Assembly (NCBI GenBank): GCA_045650565.1
Contig: JAZRRG010000025.1
Location: 1 to 13,072, forward strand
Origin: SIG565 sp045650565
GTDB taxonomy: Bacteria; Bacillota; Clostridia; Oscillospirales; Acutalibacteraceae
Direction of reading: 5' to 3'
DNA length: 13,072 nt
The notes beneath the pieces were generated by a model. It did no database searches, was not told the DNA's origin, and worked only from the letters and a program-made list of their open reading frames with translations. Position 1 is the first letter of the stretch. Each line of letters opens with the position of its first letter. Below are positions 1 to 7,300 of this stretch, one piece after another. The position numbers and the translations under genes were made by a program.

Positions 1-3
1 ACC

Positions 4-32
4 ATTATACTTGGAGGTTTAATTCTTTCCAA
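4..32 (-). promoter_or_regulatory. Possible sigma-A promoter reading leftward out of the window
   Basis: On the minus strand a TTGGAA box (27-32) is separated by exactly 17 nt from a perfect TATAAT box (4-9). This would start transcription leftward, off the window edge, so a divergent gene probably begins just outside. The -35 box matches consensus only partly, and the downstream gene cannot be seen, so the call rests on the boxes and spacing alone. Confidence 0.4.
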
Positions 33-95
33 TATTTCTTTGTGGCTTGGCACTCGCCTCGCCACTTTTTATTGTAGCACTACTCTTTTTATCTT

Positions 96-114
96 CCCCC
101 AGTAGAACTGGGGG
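96..114. other. GC-rich hairpin in the left intergenic region
   Basis: CCCCCAG (96-102) pairs perfectly with CTGGGGG (108-114) around a 5-nt loop, followed by TTTATTT. It may be a rightward terminator or part of a structured mobile-element end. A second possible stem lies at 44-48/60-64 (GTGGC/GCCAC). No convincing gene was found in positions 1-185. The rightward frame open from position 1 to the TAG at 103-105 gives 34 codons with no recognisable similarity. Confidence 0.45.
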
Positions 115-142
115 TTTATTTCCACGTCTAAAGACACCAACA

Positions 143-176
143 AAAAAGAGATATGCTTTTTTGCATATCTCTTTTT
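143..176. terminator. Rho-independent terminator-like hairpin upstream of tepA
   Basis: A 14-bp perfect inverted repeat (143-156 and 163-176) surrounds a six-T loop. One arm begins with an A-run and the other ends in a T-run, so it could terminate transcription from either side. It sits just before the tepA promoter and would insulate that operon from rightward transcription coming from the left. Confidence 0.65.
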
Positions 177-185
177 ACTATATAC

Positions 186-214
186 TTGAATTATTACGAC
201 AAAAATAGTATAAT
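186..214 (+). promoter_or_regulatory. Sigma-A promoter of the tepA-ftsK operon
   Basis: TTGAAT (186-191), a 17-nt spacer and a perfect TATAAT (209-214) form a near-consensus vegetative promoter. Transcription should begin near 221, leaving a leader of about 47 nt before the tepA start codon. This also argues against the in-frame ATG at 217, which would lie upstream of the predicted transcript start. Confidence 0.75.
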
Positions 215-267
215 GTATGTATATTTGTATAAATTTCTTCGATACTAAACATATTGGAGGAAATGAT

Positions 268-948
268 ATGCAAAATAACGATAATAAAACTTCTAACGAT
301 TCGATGCAGGAGCATATAAAGGAAAGTGGTTCGGTTACCGTAAAAAACGGTAAACACACCATTTTTTGCCTTACAATCATTGGTGAAATTGAGGGGCATA
401 CTGCGTTGCCCGAACAAAATAAAACCACCAAATATGAGCATGTCATACCTCAACTTGTAGCCATAGAGCAGGATGCTCAAATAGAGGGCTTGCTTATCAT
501 TCTTAACACCGTTGGTGGAGATGTTGAGGCGGGACTTGCCTTGGCGGAGCTGATTTCAGGTATGAAAAAGCCAACGGCATCGTTGGTGTTGGGTGGGGGT
601 CACTCAATAGGTGTGCCATTAGCGGTGTCGGCTAAGCGTTCTTTCATAGTGCCATCCGCTACAATGACCATTCACCCCGTAAGGATGAACGGCTTGGTGC
701 TCGGTGTTCCGCAAATGATGAATCATTTTGAGCGTATGCAGGAGCGCATAACGGGTTTTGTTACCAAAAACTCTGATATTTCAGCCGAGCGTTTTAAAAC
801 GCTAATGATGAACACAGGGGAATTGGTTACCGATGTCGGCTCCGTGCTTGACGGCGAAACTGCCGTTAAAGAGGGGCTGATTGACAGTCTCGGCAATCTT
901 TCGGATGTTATTGAATATTTATTTAGTGCAATAGAAAATAAGGATTAG
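268..948 (+). CDS. tepA: TepA/ClpP-like serine peptidase (translocation-enhancing protein family)
   Basis: A 226-residue protein of the ClpP/crotonase fold, closest by motif to TepA (YmfB) of Bacillus subtilis, a ClpP-like peptidase encoded beside spoIIIE and reported to affect protein translocation. The conserved N-T-V-G-G-D stretch begins at residue 80. The nucleophile motif G-H-S-I-G places Ser113 as catalytic serine, and M-T-I-H-P gives His136 as the catalytic histidine. No signal peptide or membrane segment is seen; the first 30 residues are polar and probably disordered. The start at 268 is chosen because GGAGG (256-260) sits 7 nt upstream, whereas an in-frame ATG at 217 has no ribosome site and precedes the expected transcript start. 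It is first in an operon with ftsK, the same order as in many Firmicutes. Unlike true ClpP it is not next to a Clp ATPase. The substrate cannot be told from sequence. Confidence 0.85.
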   Translation: MQNNDNKTSNDSMQEHIKESGSVTVKNGKHTIFCLTIIGEIEGHTALPEQNKTTKYEHVIPQLVAIEQDAQIEGLLIILNTVGGDVEAGLALAELISGMKKPTASLVLGGGHSIGVPLAVSAKRSFIVPSATMTIHPVRMNGLVLGVPQMMNHFERMQERITGFVTKNSDISAERFKTLMMNTGELVTDVGSVLDGETAVKEGLIDSLGNLSDVIEYLFSAIENKD

Positions 949-992
949 TCCTTATTTTACATAAATTTTGGGAATTTAAGGAGAGTGACAAA

Positions 993-3347
993 ATGGCGGG
1001 AAAGAAAAGGAGAACAAAGTCCGCACCAAGCACAAAAGCTTCGGCAAAAACCGTCAATAGTGCAAAAAAACAGATGGTGGCTATTGTCTTGTTTGCGGTA
1101 TCTGTCTTTTTTATGTGTGTAGTAATAATACCCGGCGAAAATGTTTGGAATATGCTACATAATTTTATTTTCGGCGTGTTTGGTGTTATGGCATTTATTT
1201 ACCCGATTATTTTGGGATGTACCGCCGTTTTGTTTGCTTTGGATAAGGTTTACGGCTCGGTAAGTGCTAAAATTATTGAGGCGAGTATTTTAACAGTGCT
1301 TATAAGTGCTGCGGTTGATATATTTATCGGATTGGAAACCGCAAACTTTGCCGAGTACATAAAAACAGCATATAACAATGGTGTGCAGATGAAAAGCGGT
1401 GGCTTTACAGGGGCTTTGTTTGGTCGTCCGTTAACTTTGTTATTTGGTAAAACAGGTGCTGCGATTACTATAATTTTATTGATATTTGTTTTAGTTATGT
1501 TAATTTCGGGCACTACCTTAATTACCTTCTTTAAAACCTTGGCAAAGCCGGTGCAAAAAATGGAGCAACACGCTGAAGATGCATTCGCAAAAAAAACTCA
1601 GCGTGAGGAAATTCTTGATAAAAAGAAGGAATCAGCACCTCGCCGCCGCAGAAGTGATATAGACATTTCGGTTGATGATATGCCCGAAGTGCCGGAGGTT
1701 GTTACCGAGGGTCTTAGCGAAAAACAAATGCGACTTGTTGAGGCATACAACGGTGTTGAGCAAAGCAATGCCATTGCAGTTGCAGATGTAGTTGATAATA
1801 ACGAAGCTATTGATGAAACAGATGATTTCGATAATGAGCAAGAAATCCAAAAGACCAAGAAGGGTATGATTCTTACCGAGAACGATGGCTACAAATTTCC
1901 TCCCATCTCACTGCTTAAACCACCGGTATTTGATGATATAACCGCAGCGGGTACCGATTTAGATTCAACTGCAGCTCATCTTGTAGATACCTTGAGAAGC
2001 TTTGGCGTTGAAACAAGAATTGTTGATATAAGCAGAGGTCCAACGGTTACCCGTTACGAATTGCAACCCTGTGCGGGTGTTAAGATTAGCAAGATTACAA
2101 ATCTTGCTGATGATATAGCGCTTAATCTCGCAACGGCAGGTGTTCGTATCGAGGCACCTATTCCTAATAAAGCAGCGGTAGGCATTGAGGTACCGAACAA
2201 GTTTACAAATATTGTAGGCGTTAGAGAGATTATTGATTCACCTGCATTTATTGGCTCAAAAAGTAAGCTTTCGATAGCACTTGGCCGTGATATTGGCGGT
2301 AATGCGGTGGTGGGCGATATTGCAAAGATGCCGCACGGACTAATAGCAGGTGCTACGGGTTCGGGTAAATCGGTTTGTATTAACTCGATAATCATGAGTA
2401 TTCTTTATAAGGCAAGTCCTGATGAGGTTAAATTCCTTATGATAGACCCCAAGGTTGTTGAGTTGGGTATTTATAACGGAATTCCGCATTTGTTGGTGCC
2501 CGTTGTTACCGACCCGAGAAAAGCTGCAGGTGCACTTGGTTGGGCTGTAACCGAAATGGAGAGGCGTTATAAACTGTTTGCCGACCACGGTGTTAGAGAT
2601 TTAGTATCATATAACCGTATGGCAGAAAATGATGCGGAAATTGAAAAAATGCCTCAAATCGTTATAATTGTCGATGAACTTGCAGATTTGATGAAAACCG
2701 CTTCAAATGAGGTGGAGGTTTCTATTGACCGAATTGCTGCTAAGGCGAGAGCCGCTGGTATGCATCTGCTTATTGCCACACAGCGTCCGTCGGTCGATGT
2801 TGTTACAGGTGTTATCAAATCAAATATTCCGTCACGTATTGCTTTTGCTGTTGCAAGTCAAATTGATAGCCGTACAATTCTTGATGCATCGGGTGCTGAA
2901 AAACTGCTTGGCCGTGGTGATATGCTTTATAGTCCTGTGGGCTCAAACAAGCCGAGTCGTTTGCAGGGATGCTATGTCAGCGATGAGGAAATTGAGGCGG
3001 TAGTTGAATACATAAAGGGTGACCACAGTGCCGATTATAGCGATGAGATTATGGAAGAAATCGAGCGTCAGGCAGTTACCGATAAAAAGCAAAAGGTGGC
3101 TATTGTTGATAACGATGTGCCAAGTGATGACCCGCTACTTAATGAGGCAATTGAACTTGTTACCGAAAAGGGCGAGGCATCAACCTCGTATATTCAGCGT
3201 AAATTGAGGGTTGGATATGCCCGTGCTGCCCGTATTATTGATATACTTGAGGAACGTGGCATCGTAGGTCCGCAGGATAGCTCTAAAGCCAGAAAGGTGC
3301 TTATGACAAAAGAGCAATGGCTTGAGAAAAAAGCGAGAGAAGAATAG
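993..3347 (+). CDS. ftsK: DNA translocase FtsK/SpoIIIE
   Basis: A complete 784-residue ATP-driven double-stranded DNA pump that moves chromosome DNA through the division or sporulation septum. The N-terminus has a basic stretch (residues 3-26), then about four membrane helices between residues 28 and 180. An acidic linker of low complexity (about 190-290) precedes the motor. The Walker A motif GATGSGKS is at residues 453-460 (Lys459), and the Walker B motif IIVDELAD carries Asp561-Glu562. The C-terminal 70 residues form a winged-helix gamma domain (from about residue 715), which in this family reads oriented DNA sequences and sets direction. Length matches SpoIIIE (about 790 aa) rather than the much longer E. 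coli FtsK. AAGGAG at 978-983 supports the ATG at 993. It follows tepA by 44 nt with no terminator. Whether it serves vegetative division, sporulation or both cannot be decided here. Confidence 0.95.
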   Translation: MAGKKRRTKSAPSTKASAKTVNSAKKQMVAIVLFAVSVFFMCVVIIPGENVWNMLHNFIFGVFGVMAFIYPIILGCTAVLFALDKVYGSVSAKIIEASILTVLISAAVDIFIGLETANFAEYIKTAYNNGVQMKSGGFTGALFGRPLTLLFGKTGAAITIILLIFVLVMLISGTTLITFFKTLAKPVQKMEQHAEDAFAKKTQREEILDKKKESAPRRRRSDIDISVDDMPEVPEVVTEGLSEKQMRLVEAYNGVEQSNAIAVADVVDNNEAIDETDDFDNEQEIQKTKKGMILTENDGYKFPPISLLKPPVFDDITAAGTDLDSTAAHLVDTLRSFGVETRIVDISRGPTVTRYELQPCAGVKISKITNLADDIALNLATAGVRIEAPIPNKAAVGIEVPNKFTNIVGVREIIDSPAFIGSKSKLSIALGRDIGGNAVVGDIAKMPHGLIAGATGSGKSVCINSIIMSILYKASPDEVKFLMIDPKVVELGIYNGIPHLLVPVVTDPRKAAGALGWAVTEMERRYKLFADHGVRDLVSYNRMAENDAEIEKMPQIVIIVDELADLMKTASNEVEVSIDRIAAKARAAGMHLLIATQRPSVDVVTGVIKSNIPSRIAFAVASQIDSRTILDASGAEKLLGRGDMLYSPVGSNKPSRLQGCYVSDEEIEAVVEYIKGDHSADYSDEIMEEIERQAVTDKKQKVAIVDNDVPSDDPLLNEAIELVTEKGEASTSYIQRKLRVGYARAARIIDILEERGIVGPQDSSKARKVLMTKEQWLEKKAREE

Positions 3348-3349
3348 CT

Positions 3350-4225
3350 TTGTCGGATAAAACTTTTAAAAAGGTTAAGGGTGTTTTAGTCACACTAATT
3401 TGTGTATTTATTCTCATAGCGGCTGTGTGTTGGCTGTACGATGATGCAACTAAAACGCCCAATATGTGTGATTCGGTTACATTTTTAGATGTTGGGCAAG
3501 GGGACAGTACCCTTATTAAGAGTGACGGATATGCCGCACTTATTGATACGGGTACTGCTTCTAACGCCTTAAATATTGTAAAGAAATTGAGAAAATCGGG
3601 CATTAACAAGCTCGATGTTCTAATTCTTACACATCCTCACGATGACCATATCGGAAGTGCCGAGTTTTTATTATCAGAAATACCTATAGATTACATTGTT
3701 TTGTCCGATGTTTTACCACGAGATGATGAAAACGCAAGGTGTTATAAAGATATAAAAGATTATGCTGCAGCAAATTCGATTATTTGTTATAACGCCACCG
3801 AGGGTATGGTAATAAATATTGGCAATTTTGAATTAACAGTGCTTATGAGCGATGAAGCCGCAAAGGATGAGAACAATTCATCAATAATTATTATGGCAGA
3901 AAATTCGGGCAAAAAGTTTTTGTTTACGGGTGATGCCGAAATGGAAGCCGAAGTAAAGCTTATAAATGACTGTGTTAATTTTGACTGTGATGTACTAAAG
4001 GTGGGGCATCACGGAAGTAAACGCTCAACAACTAACGATTTCTTGCAAATTGCAACACCTGATTTTGCAGTTATATCATGCGGAGAAGACAATAGCTATT
4101 CTCATCCACACGATGAGGTGTTAGAACGGTTAAGTGCGGTTAGCTCTGCCGTTTTGCGTACCGATTTGTTGGGTGATATTGAGTTTACAATAAAAGATGG
4201 AGATATAGTTTATTCTAAAAATTAA
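3350..4225 (+). CDS. Membrane-anchored ComEC-type metallo-beta-lactamase-fold hydrolase
   Basis: A 291-residue protein with one N-terminal hydrophobic anchor (about residues 11-30) followed by an extracytoplasmic metallo-beta-lactamase domain. Hallmarks: DVGQGD at 47-52, DTG at 66-68, the metal-binding H-P-H-D-D-H at 95-100, GDA with Asp195, and V-G-H-H-G-S at 218-223. This is the layout of the C-terminal hydrolase domain of the competence protein ComEC, here stand-alone and without the ComEC channel domain. In ComEC that domain is thought to act as a nuclease on incoming DNA; whether this relative cuts DNA is unknown. The start is a TTG two bases after the ftsK stop, with only a weak GAGAAG-like site inside the end of ftsK, so translation is probably coupled to ftsK. 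No in-frame ATG would retain the anchor. Cys27 does not sit in a good lipobox, so I do not call it a lipoprotein. Confidence 0.85.
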   Translation: MSDKTFKKVKGVLVTLICVFILIAAVCWLYDDATKTPNMCDSVTFLDVGQGDSTLIKSDGYAALIDTGTASNALNIVKKLRKSGINKLDVLILTHPHDDHIGSAEFLLSEIPIDYIVLSDVLPRDDENARCYKDIKDYAAANSIICYNATEGMVINIGNFELTVLMSDEAAKDENNSSIIIMAENSGKKFLFTGDAEMEAEVKLINDCVNFDCDVLKVGHHGSKRSTTNDFLQIATPDFAVISCGEDNSYSHPHDEVLERLSAVSSAVLRTDLLGDIEFTIKDGDIVYSKN

Positions 4226-4231
4226 AACACT

Positions 4232-5164
4232 ATGAAAATTTCAAAGAGCATTAAGTCAAATATATTTTTACTTTTTGCGGCGGCAATATGGGGCTTTGCT
4301 TTTGTGGCACAGTGCGACGCTGCAGAAAAAATTAATACATTCTTACTTATTTTTACAAGATATGTTTTAGGTGCGGTTGTGTTACTGCCGATTATTTTAA
4401 TGTTTGAGACGAAGAGTGTAAAAAAGTCAAACAGTAAACCGCCAATCAAAAGAACACTTGGCTACGGTGCAATATCGGGTACTATACTTTTCTTGGCATC
4501 GGCATTACAGCAATGGGGGATTTTTCTTGACCCAAATGCAGGCAAGGCAGGATTTATAACAGGTACATATACTGTTTTAGTACCAATTTTTTACTTCTTA
4601 TTTTTCAAGAAAAAAACAGGTTTTAATGTTTTAATTGGTGCCGTTCTTGCGGTTGTCGGGCTTTATTTATTAAGTGTGCAAAACGGATTAAAAAACATTT
4701 CGGTTTCGGATATTGTGCTGTTTATCGGTGCAATTTTTTGGACCTTTCACATAATTTCTATTGACGCCTTCGTAGGTAAGGTAAGCCCCATTAAGTTTTC
4801 ATCCGTCCAGTTTTTTGTTTGTGGTATTTGGGGGCTTATATTCTCAATATTTTTAGAAAATATAAATATTGGCACTGCAGTAGCGCAAATAAGCGCTTCT
4901 TTGATACCGATTTTGTATATGGGTATTTGCTCATCAGGTATTGCATACACCTGTCAGGTGTTAGGTCAGCGTGATGCCGACCCGACCTACTCGGCAATTA
5001 TATTGTCTCTTGAGTCGGTATTTGCCGCCATAGGTGGTGTTATATTTGGCATTGATAAAGCTATGACTGTGCGTGGCTATGTAGGATGTGCCGTCATATT
5101 TATCGGCATTATTTTCACACAAATCAGTTTTAGACAAATAAAAAATAAAACTCATAGTCAATAG
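4232..5164 (+). CDS. EamA-family (drug/metabolite superfamily) transporter
   Basis: A 310-residue polytopic membrane protein with about ten hydrophobic helices in two similar halves, the pattern of the EamA/RhaT branch of the drug/metabolite transporter superfamily. Supporting motifs are A-A-A-I-W-G-F in the first helix (about residues 15-21), a G-x-Y-L-L-S segment closing the first half, and G-A-I-F-W-T-F opening the second. The C-terminus is short and basic. The substrate cannot be predicted; family members export amino acids, sugars, nucleosides or drugs. It begins 7 nt after the hydrolase stop with no recognisable ribosome binding site (the nearest GGAG, around 4199, is some 30 nt away), so it probably depends on reinitiation from the upstream gene. 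It is last in the operon, and its stop codon lies in the loop of the terminator hairpin. Confidence 0.88.
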   Translation: MKISKSIKSNIFLLFAAAIWGFAFVAQCDAAEKINTFLLIFTRYVLGAVVLLPIILMFETKSVKKSNSKPPIKRTLGYGAISGTILFLASALQQWGIFLDPNAGKAGFITGTYTVLVPIFYFLFFKKKTGFNVLIGAVLAVVGLYLLSVQNGLKNISVSDIVLFIGAIFWTFHIISIDAFVGKVSPIKFSSVQFFVCGIWGLIFSIFLENINIGTAVAQISASLIPILYMGICSSGIAYTCQVLGQRDADPTYSAIILSLESVFAAIGGVIFGIDKAMTVRGYVGCAVIFIGIIFTQISFRQIKNKTHSQ

Positions 5165-5184
5165 GACTATGAGTTTTATTTTTT
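5141..5184. terminator. Bidirectional terminator between convergent genes
   Basis: A 19-bp perfect inverted repeat (5141-5159 and 5165-5183) has a 5-nt loop, A-rich on the left and T-rich on the right, so it carries a U-tract in both directions. It ends the rightward tepA-ftsK operon (the transporter's TAG is in the loop) and probably also the leftward DUF378 transcript, whose stop is only 5 nt away. Confidence 0.85.
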
Positions 5185-5188
5185 AACA

Positions 5189-5398
5189 TTAATCTTTCGC
5201 AATAACTTCATTTCTCTCTCTAAACAGAAGAGATATGCACCAAATACCTGCAAGGGCTATTACGGTGTAGATGATTCTTGCAAGTAGTGCATCGCTTCCG
5301 CCGAAAATCCAGGCAACAAGGTCTAATTGAAAGATACCGATGCTACCCCAGTTAAGCGCGCCGATAATTGTAAGAATAAGACAAATTCGGTCTAACAT
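5189..5398 (-). CDS. DUF378 small integral membrane protein (YuzA-like)
   Basis: A 69-residue protein with two hydrophobic helices (about residues 5-32 and 39-60). It carries the DUF378 signature: an I-G-A-L-N-W-G segment in the first helix, then a short polar turn and a helix rich in A-G-I. DUF378 proteins such as Bacillus YuzA are small membrane proteins of unknown function. Length is typical and the gene is intact. AAGGAG (minus strand, 5407-5412) sits 8 nt before the ATG, so the start is secure. It lies 71 nt downstream of the glycosyltransferase on the same strand. I saw no good separate promoter or terminator between them, so they may share a transcript. Confidence 0.85.
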   Translation of the reverse strand: MLDRICLILTIIGALNWGSIGIFQLDLVAWIFGGSDALLARIIYTVIALAGIWCISLLFRERNEVIAKD

Positions 5399-5469
5399 AT
5401 TTTCAACTCCTTTGTGATAATAGTTTTAGCCAAAAGAAGTTGGTTATGCAAAATAAGTGTTGGTAATTT

Positions 5470-6576
5470 TTATTTAGTTAATGTTGTTAAAATGTAGTCG
5501 GCAGCATTGCTGATTTCTAAATTACCGAGATTGTTTGACAGCTTTTCTCGTAATTCGCAGCTCTCAAGCAGGTCATTACAGCTTTTAACAATTTCATCGT
5601 ATTTGCTTCCGCTTAAGGCCGCACCGTTTTTAATATAGAAATCTATATTATGGTTTTCACAACCGCCAACCGAGGGCAGTAATACGGTCGGTAGCTTTTT
5701 AACAGCAGCTTCGGATATGCTTATACCGCCCGGTTTTGTCATATAAACATCGGCGCTGTCCATATAAAGCGATATATCCTCAGTGAAACCGCATATATGT
5801 ACGTTCTTGTTGTTTCTATGGCGGAATTCAAGCCGACGCTTTAATGAGGCGTTATTGCCGCAAATTACTGTTATTTCGGTGTCATCCTTTAACTGCTTTG
5901 CAAGTCTTAAGGTTACACGTGCAACGGGTCCGCAACCCATACTGCCGCACATAATGAGTAAATGCTTATTATTTGGGTTAATGCCCAGCTGCTGTTTTGC
6001 AAGCTGCTTGTTGCTAAACTTGTAAAATGCCTTTCTTACGGGGATACCGCAGGGATATAGCTTTTCGGGATTGATATCGTGGGAGGAAAATTCATCAATT
6101 AAATCCTTATGCGGAATGAAATAAAAATCAGCGTTACCTTTTTCGGCGGTAGGACTACAGGTGAAATCTGTTGCAACAAATGCCGATTTAACCTTATGAT
6201 TTAAATACTGTGTGGCGCAGTTTAACAAATACACCGAAAAAGCGTGTGTGCAAATAACTAAATCAAAATTATTTTCATTTATATAGCAAGCCATTTTTTT
6301 GCCACCTGAGGAAAATAAATTATCTATCATGGTGTCATCAGAATAAATTTTTGAATTTTTTTCAAAAAAGTTATATCCAATATTAAAAAGAGAAGGAGTA
6401 TATCGGTATGCAACGGTGTGCCCCGATGCTACAACCTTTGAAACAAACGGAGATATAAAAGATAGGCAGTCGGAAACAGTGCATTGATGACCGCTGCTTT
6501 CAAAGCGTTCCTGTAATGCACTTGCGCAAGAGTTGTGTCCGCCGCCCGTATTAGCGCTCAAAATTAAAATACGCAA
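5470..6576 (-). CDS. UgtP/MGDG-synthase-like diacylglycerol glycosyltransferase (GT28)
   Basis: A 368-residue glycosyltransferase, probably transferring glucose or galactose from a UDP-sugar to diacylglycerol for membrane glycolipids or a lipoteichoic acid anchor. The N-terminal MGDG-synthase-type domain opens with A-N-T-G-G-G-H (His14), expected for acceptor/phosphate binding. G-I-P-V-R marks the domain junction. The C-terminal GT28 nucleotide-sugar domain has a C-G-S-M-G strand-loop and K-P-G-G at 281-284 followed by S-I-S-E-A. Length fits UgtP (about 380 aa). Translation most likely starts at TTG 6576: AGGAAG (6584-6589) is 7 nt upstream, and the product then begins right at the first beta strand. 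The in-frame ATG at 6606 overlaps the -10 box of the promoter and cannot be on the main transcript. No transmembrane helix is seen; such enzymes bind the membrane peripherally. The exact sugar and acceptor are not determined. Confidence 0.85.
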   Translation of the reverse strand: MRILILSANTGGGHNSCASALQERFESSGHQCTVSDCLSFISPFVSKVVASGHTVAYRYTPSLFNIGYNFFEKNSKIYSDDTMIDNLFSSGGKKMACYINENNFDLVICTHAFSVYLLNCATQYLNHKVKSAFVATDFTCSPTAEKGNADFYFIPHKDLIDEFSSHDINPEKLYPCGIPVRKAFYKFSNKQLAKQQLGINPNNKHLLIMCGSMGCGPVARVTLRLAKQLKDDTEITVICGNNASLKRRLEFRHRNNKNVHICGFTEDISLYMDSADVYMTKPGGISISEAAVKKLPTVLLPSVGGCENHNIDFYIKNGAALSGSKYDEIVKSCNDLLESCELREKLSNNLGNLEISNAADYILTTLTK

Positions 6577-6604
6577 AATATCACTTCCTATTTTCGACAA
6601 ACTC

Positions 6605-6633
6605 ATTATATCAAAAATTAGCTTTTTAGTCAA
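6605..6633 (-). promoter_or_regulatory. Strong sigma-A promoter of the glycosyltransferase gene
   Basis: On the minus strand TTGACT (6628-6633) is followed by a 17-nt spacer and a perfect TATAAT (6605-6610) with an extended -10 (TGA directly before it). The transcript should begin near 6598, giving a leader of only about 20 nt before the TTG start at 6576. This is the best promoter match in the window. Confidence 0.85.
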
Positions 6634-6656
6634 TAAATCCAACACTTAAAAAAATC

Positions 6657-6685
6657 TTGTGTTTTATTTTAGGATTGCATATAAT
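6657..6685 (+). promoter_or_regulatory. Probable promoter for the HAD phosphatase / metallophosphoesterase pair
   Basis: TTGTGT (6657-6662), a 17-nt spacer and a perfect TATAAT (6680-6685). The -35 box is weak (three matches). Transcription would start near 6692, leaving an AT-rich leader of about 100 nt in which I see no clear riboswitch or attenuator. It is divergent from the glycosyltransferase promoter, with 23 nt between the two sets of boxes, so a shared regulator is possible. Confidence 0.5.
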
Positions 6686-6793
6686 TAAATAAAACGCAAT
6701 ATTTTTTAAGTAAATATATTATTAGCAGTCCGTAATAAGATATTTTTGTAAAAAAAGACAAAAGCGTGGTTTTTGAAAACAGGGGAGATATGA

Positions 6794-7246
6794 GTGAAAG
6801 TTATTTTTCTTGATTTTGATGGGGTTTTAAATTCTGAAAAATATTTACGAAAAGTAGGCGAGACAGGGGTTGTTATTGACCCTGCCAGGATGTCTCTTTT
6901 AAAAGAAATTGTTGATAAAACAGGTGCGAAAATTGTGTTGACAACCTCATGGCGTGAGCACTGGGAGAAAAATGCAACAGATAACAATATTTGCAAGACA
7001 ATAAATGATATTTTTAAAAAGCACGGCTTGGAAATATTCGATAAAACTCCAAAACAAAATACAAAAAGAGAAGATGAAATTAAATCTTGGCTTGATGCGC
7101 ATCCCGAGGTTGCAAATTTTGTTGTACTTGACGATATGTTTTTAAGTGCGGAATTTTTAGATGGACATTTTGTAAAGACATCCTTTTACTTTAACGGTTT
7201 GGATGAGCAGGATGTAAAAAATGCCATTGAGATATTAAATGGTTAA
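6794..7246 (+). CDS. Small HAD-superfamily phosphatase, RNA-repair-associated (HAD_SAK) type
   Basis: A 150-residue compact HAD domain with no large cap. Motif I is D-F-D-G-V-L-N with Asp7 (nucleophile) and Asp9 (acid/base). Motif II is T-T-S-W-R at 50-54, and motif IV is V-L-D-D with Asp113-Asp114. The D-F-D-G-V-L-N plus T-S-W-R combination is typical of the HAD domains named after 'Swiss Army Knife' RNA repair proteins. That family includes many stand-alone proteins of unknown substrate, so RNA repair is only a possibility. The start is GTG at 6794, set by GGGGAG (6782-6787) 6 nt upstream; an ATG at 6790 is out of frame. It is followed 54 nt later by a co-directional metallophosphoesterase gene, probably on one transcript. 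All catalytic residues are present. Confidence 0.75.
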   Translation: MKVIFLDFDGVLNSEKYLRKVGETGVVIDPARMSLLKEIVDKTGAKIVLTTSWREHWEKNATDNNICKTINDIFKKHGLEIFDKTPKQNTKREDEIKSWLDAHPEVANFVVLDDMFLSAEFLDGHFVKTSFYFNGLDEQDVKNAIEILNG

Positions 7247-7300
7247 GAGCCGATTCGGTGCTTGGATAAATAAATTATAAATAACCAAGGAAATGGTGAG

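Noticed and set aside
217..267. ATG at 217 as the start of tepA
   Set aside because: It lies just upstream of the predicted transcript start and has no ribosome site; ATG 268 has GGAGG at 7 nt.
69..480. Leftward open frames of 100-125 codons across 69-480
   Set aside because: They run antisense through tepA, its promoter and hairpins, lack ribosome sites, and their translations look like random hydrophobic sequence.
3350..3440. Lipoprotein signal in the ComEC-like hydrolase
   Set aside because: Cys27 is preceded by A-A-V, which is a poor lipobox, and the segment reads better as a signal anchor.
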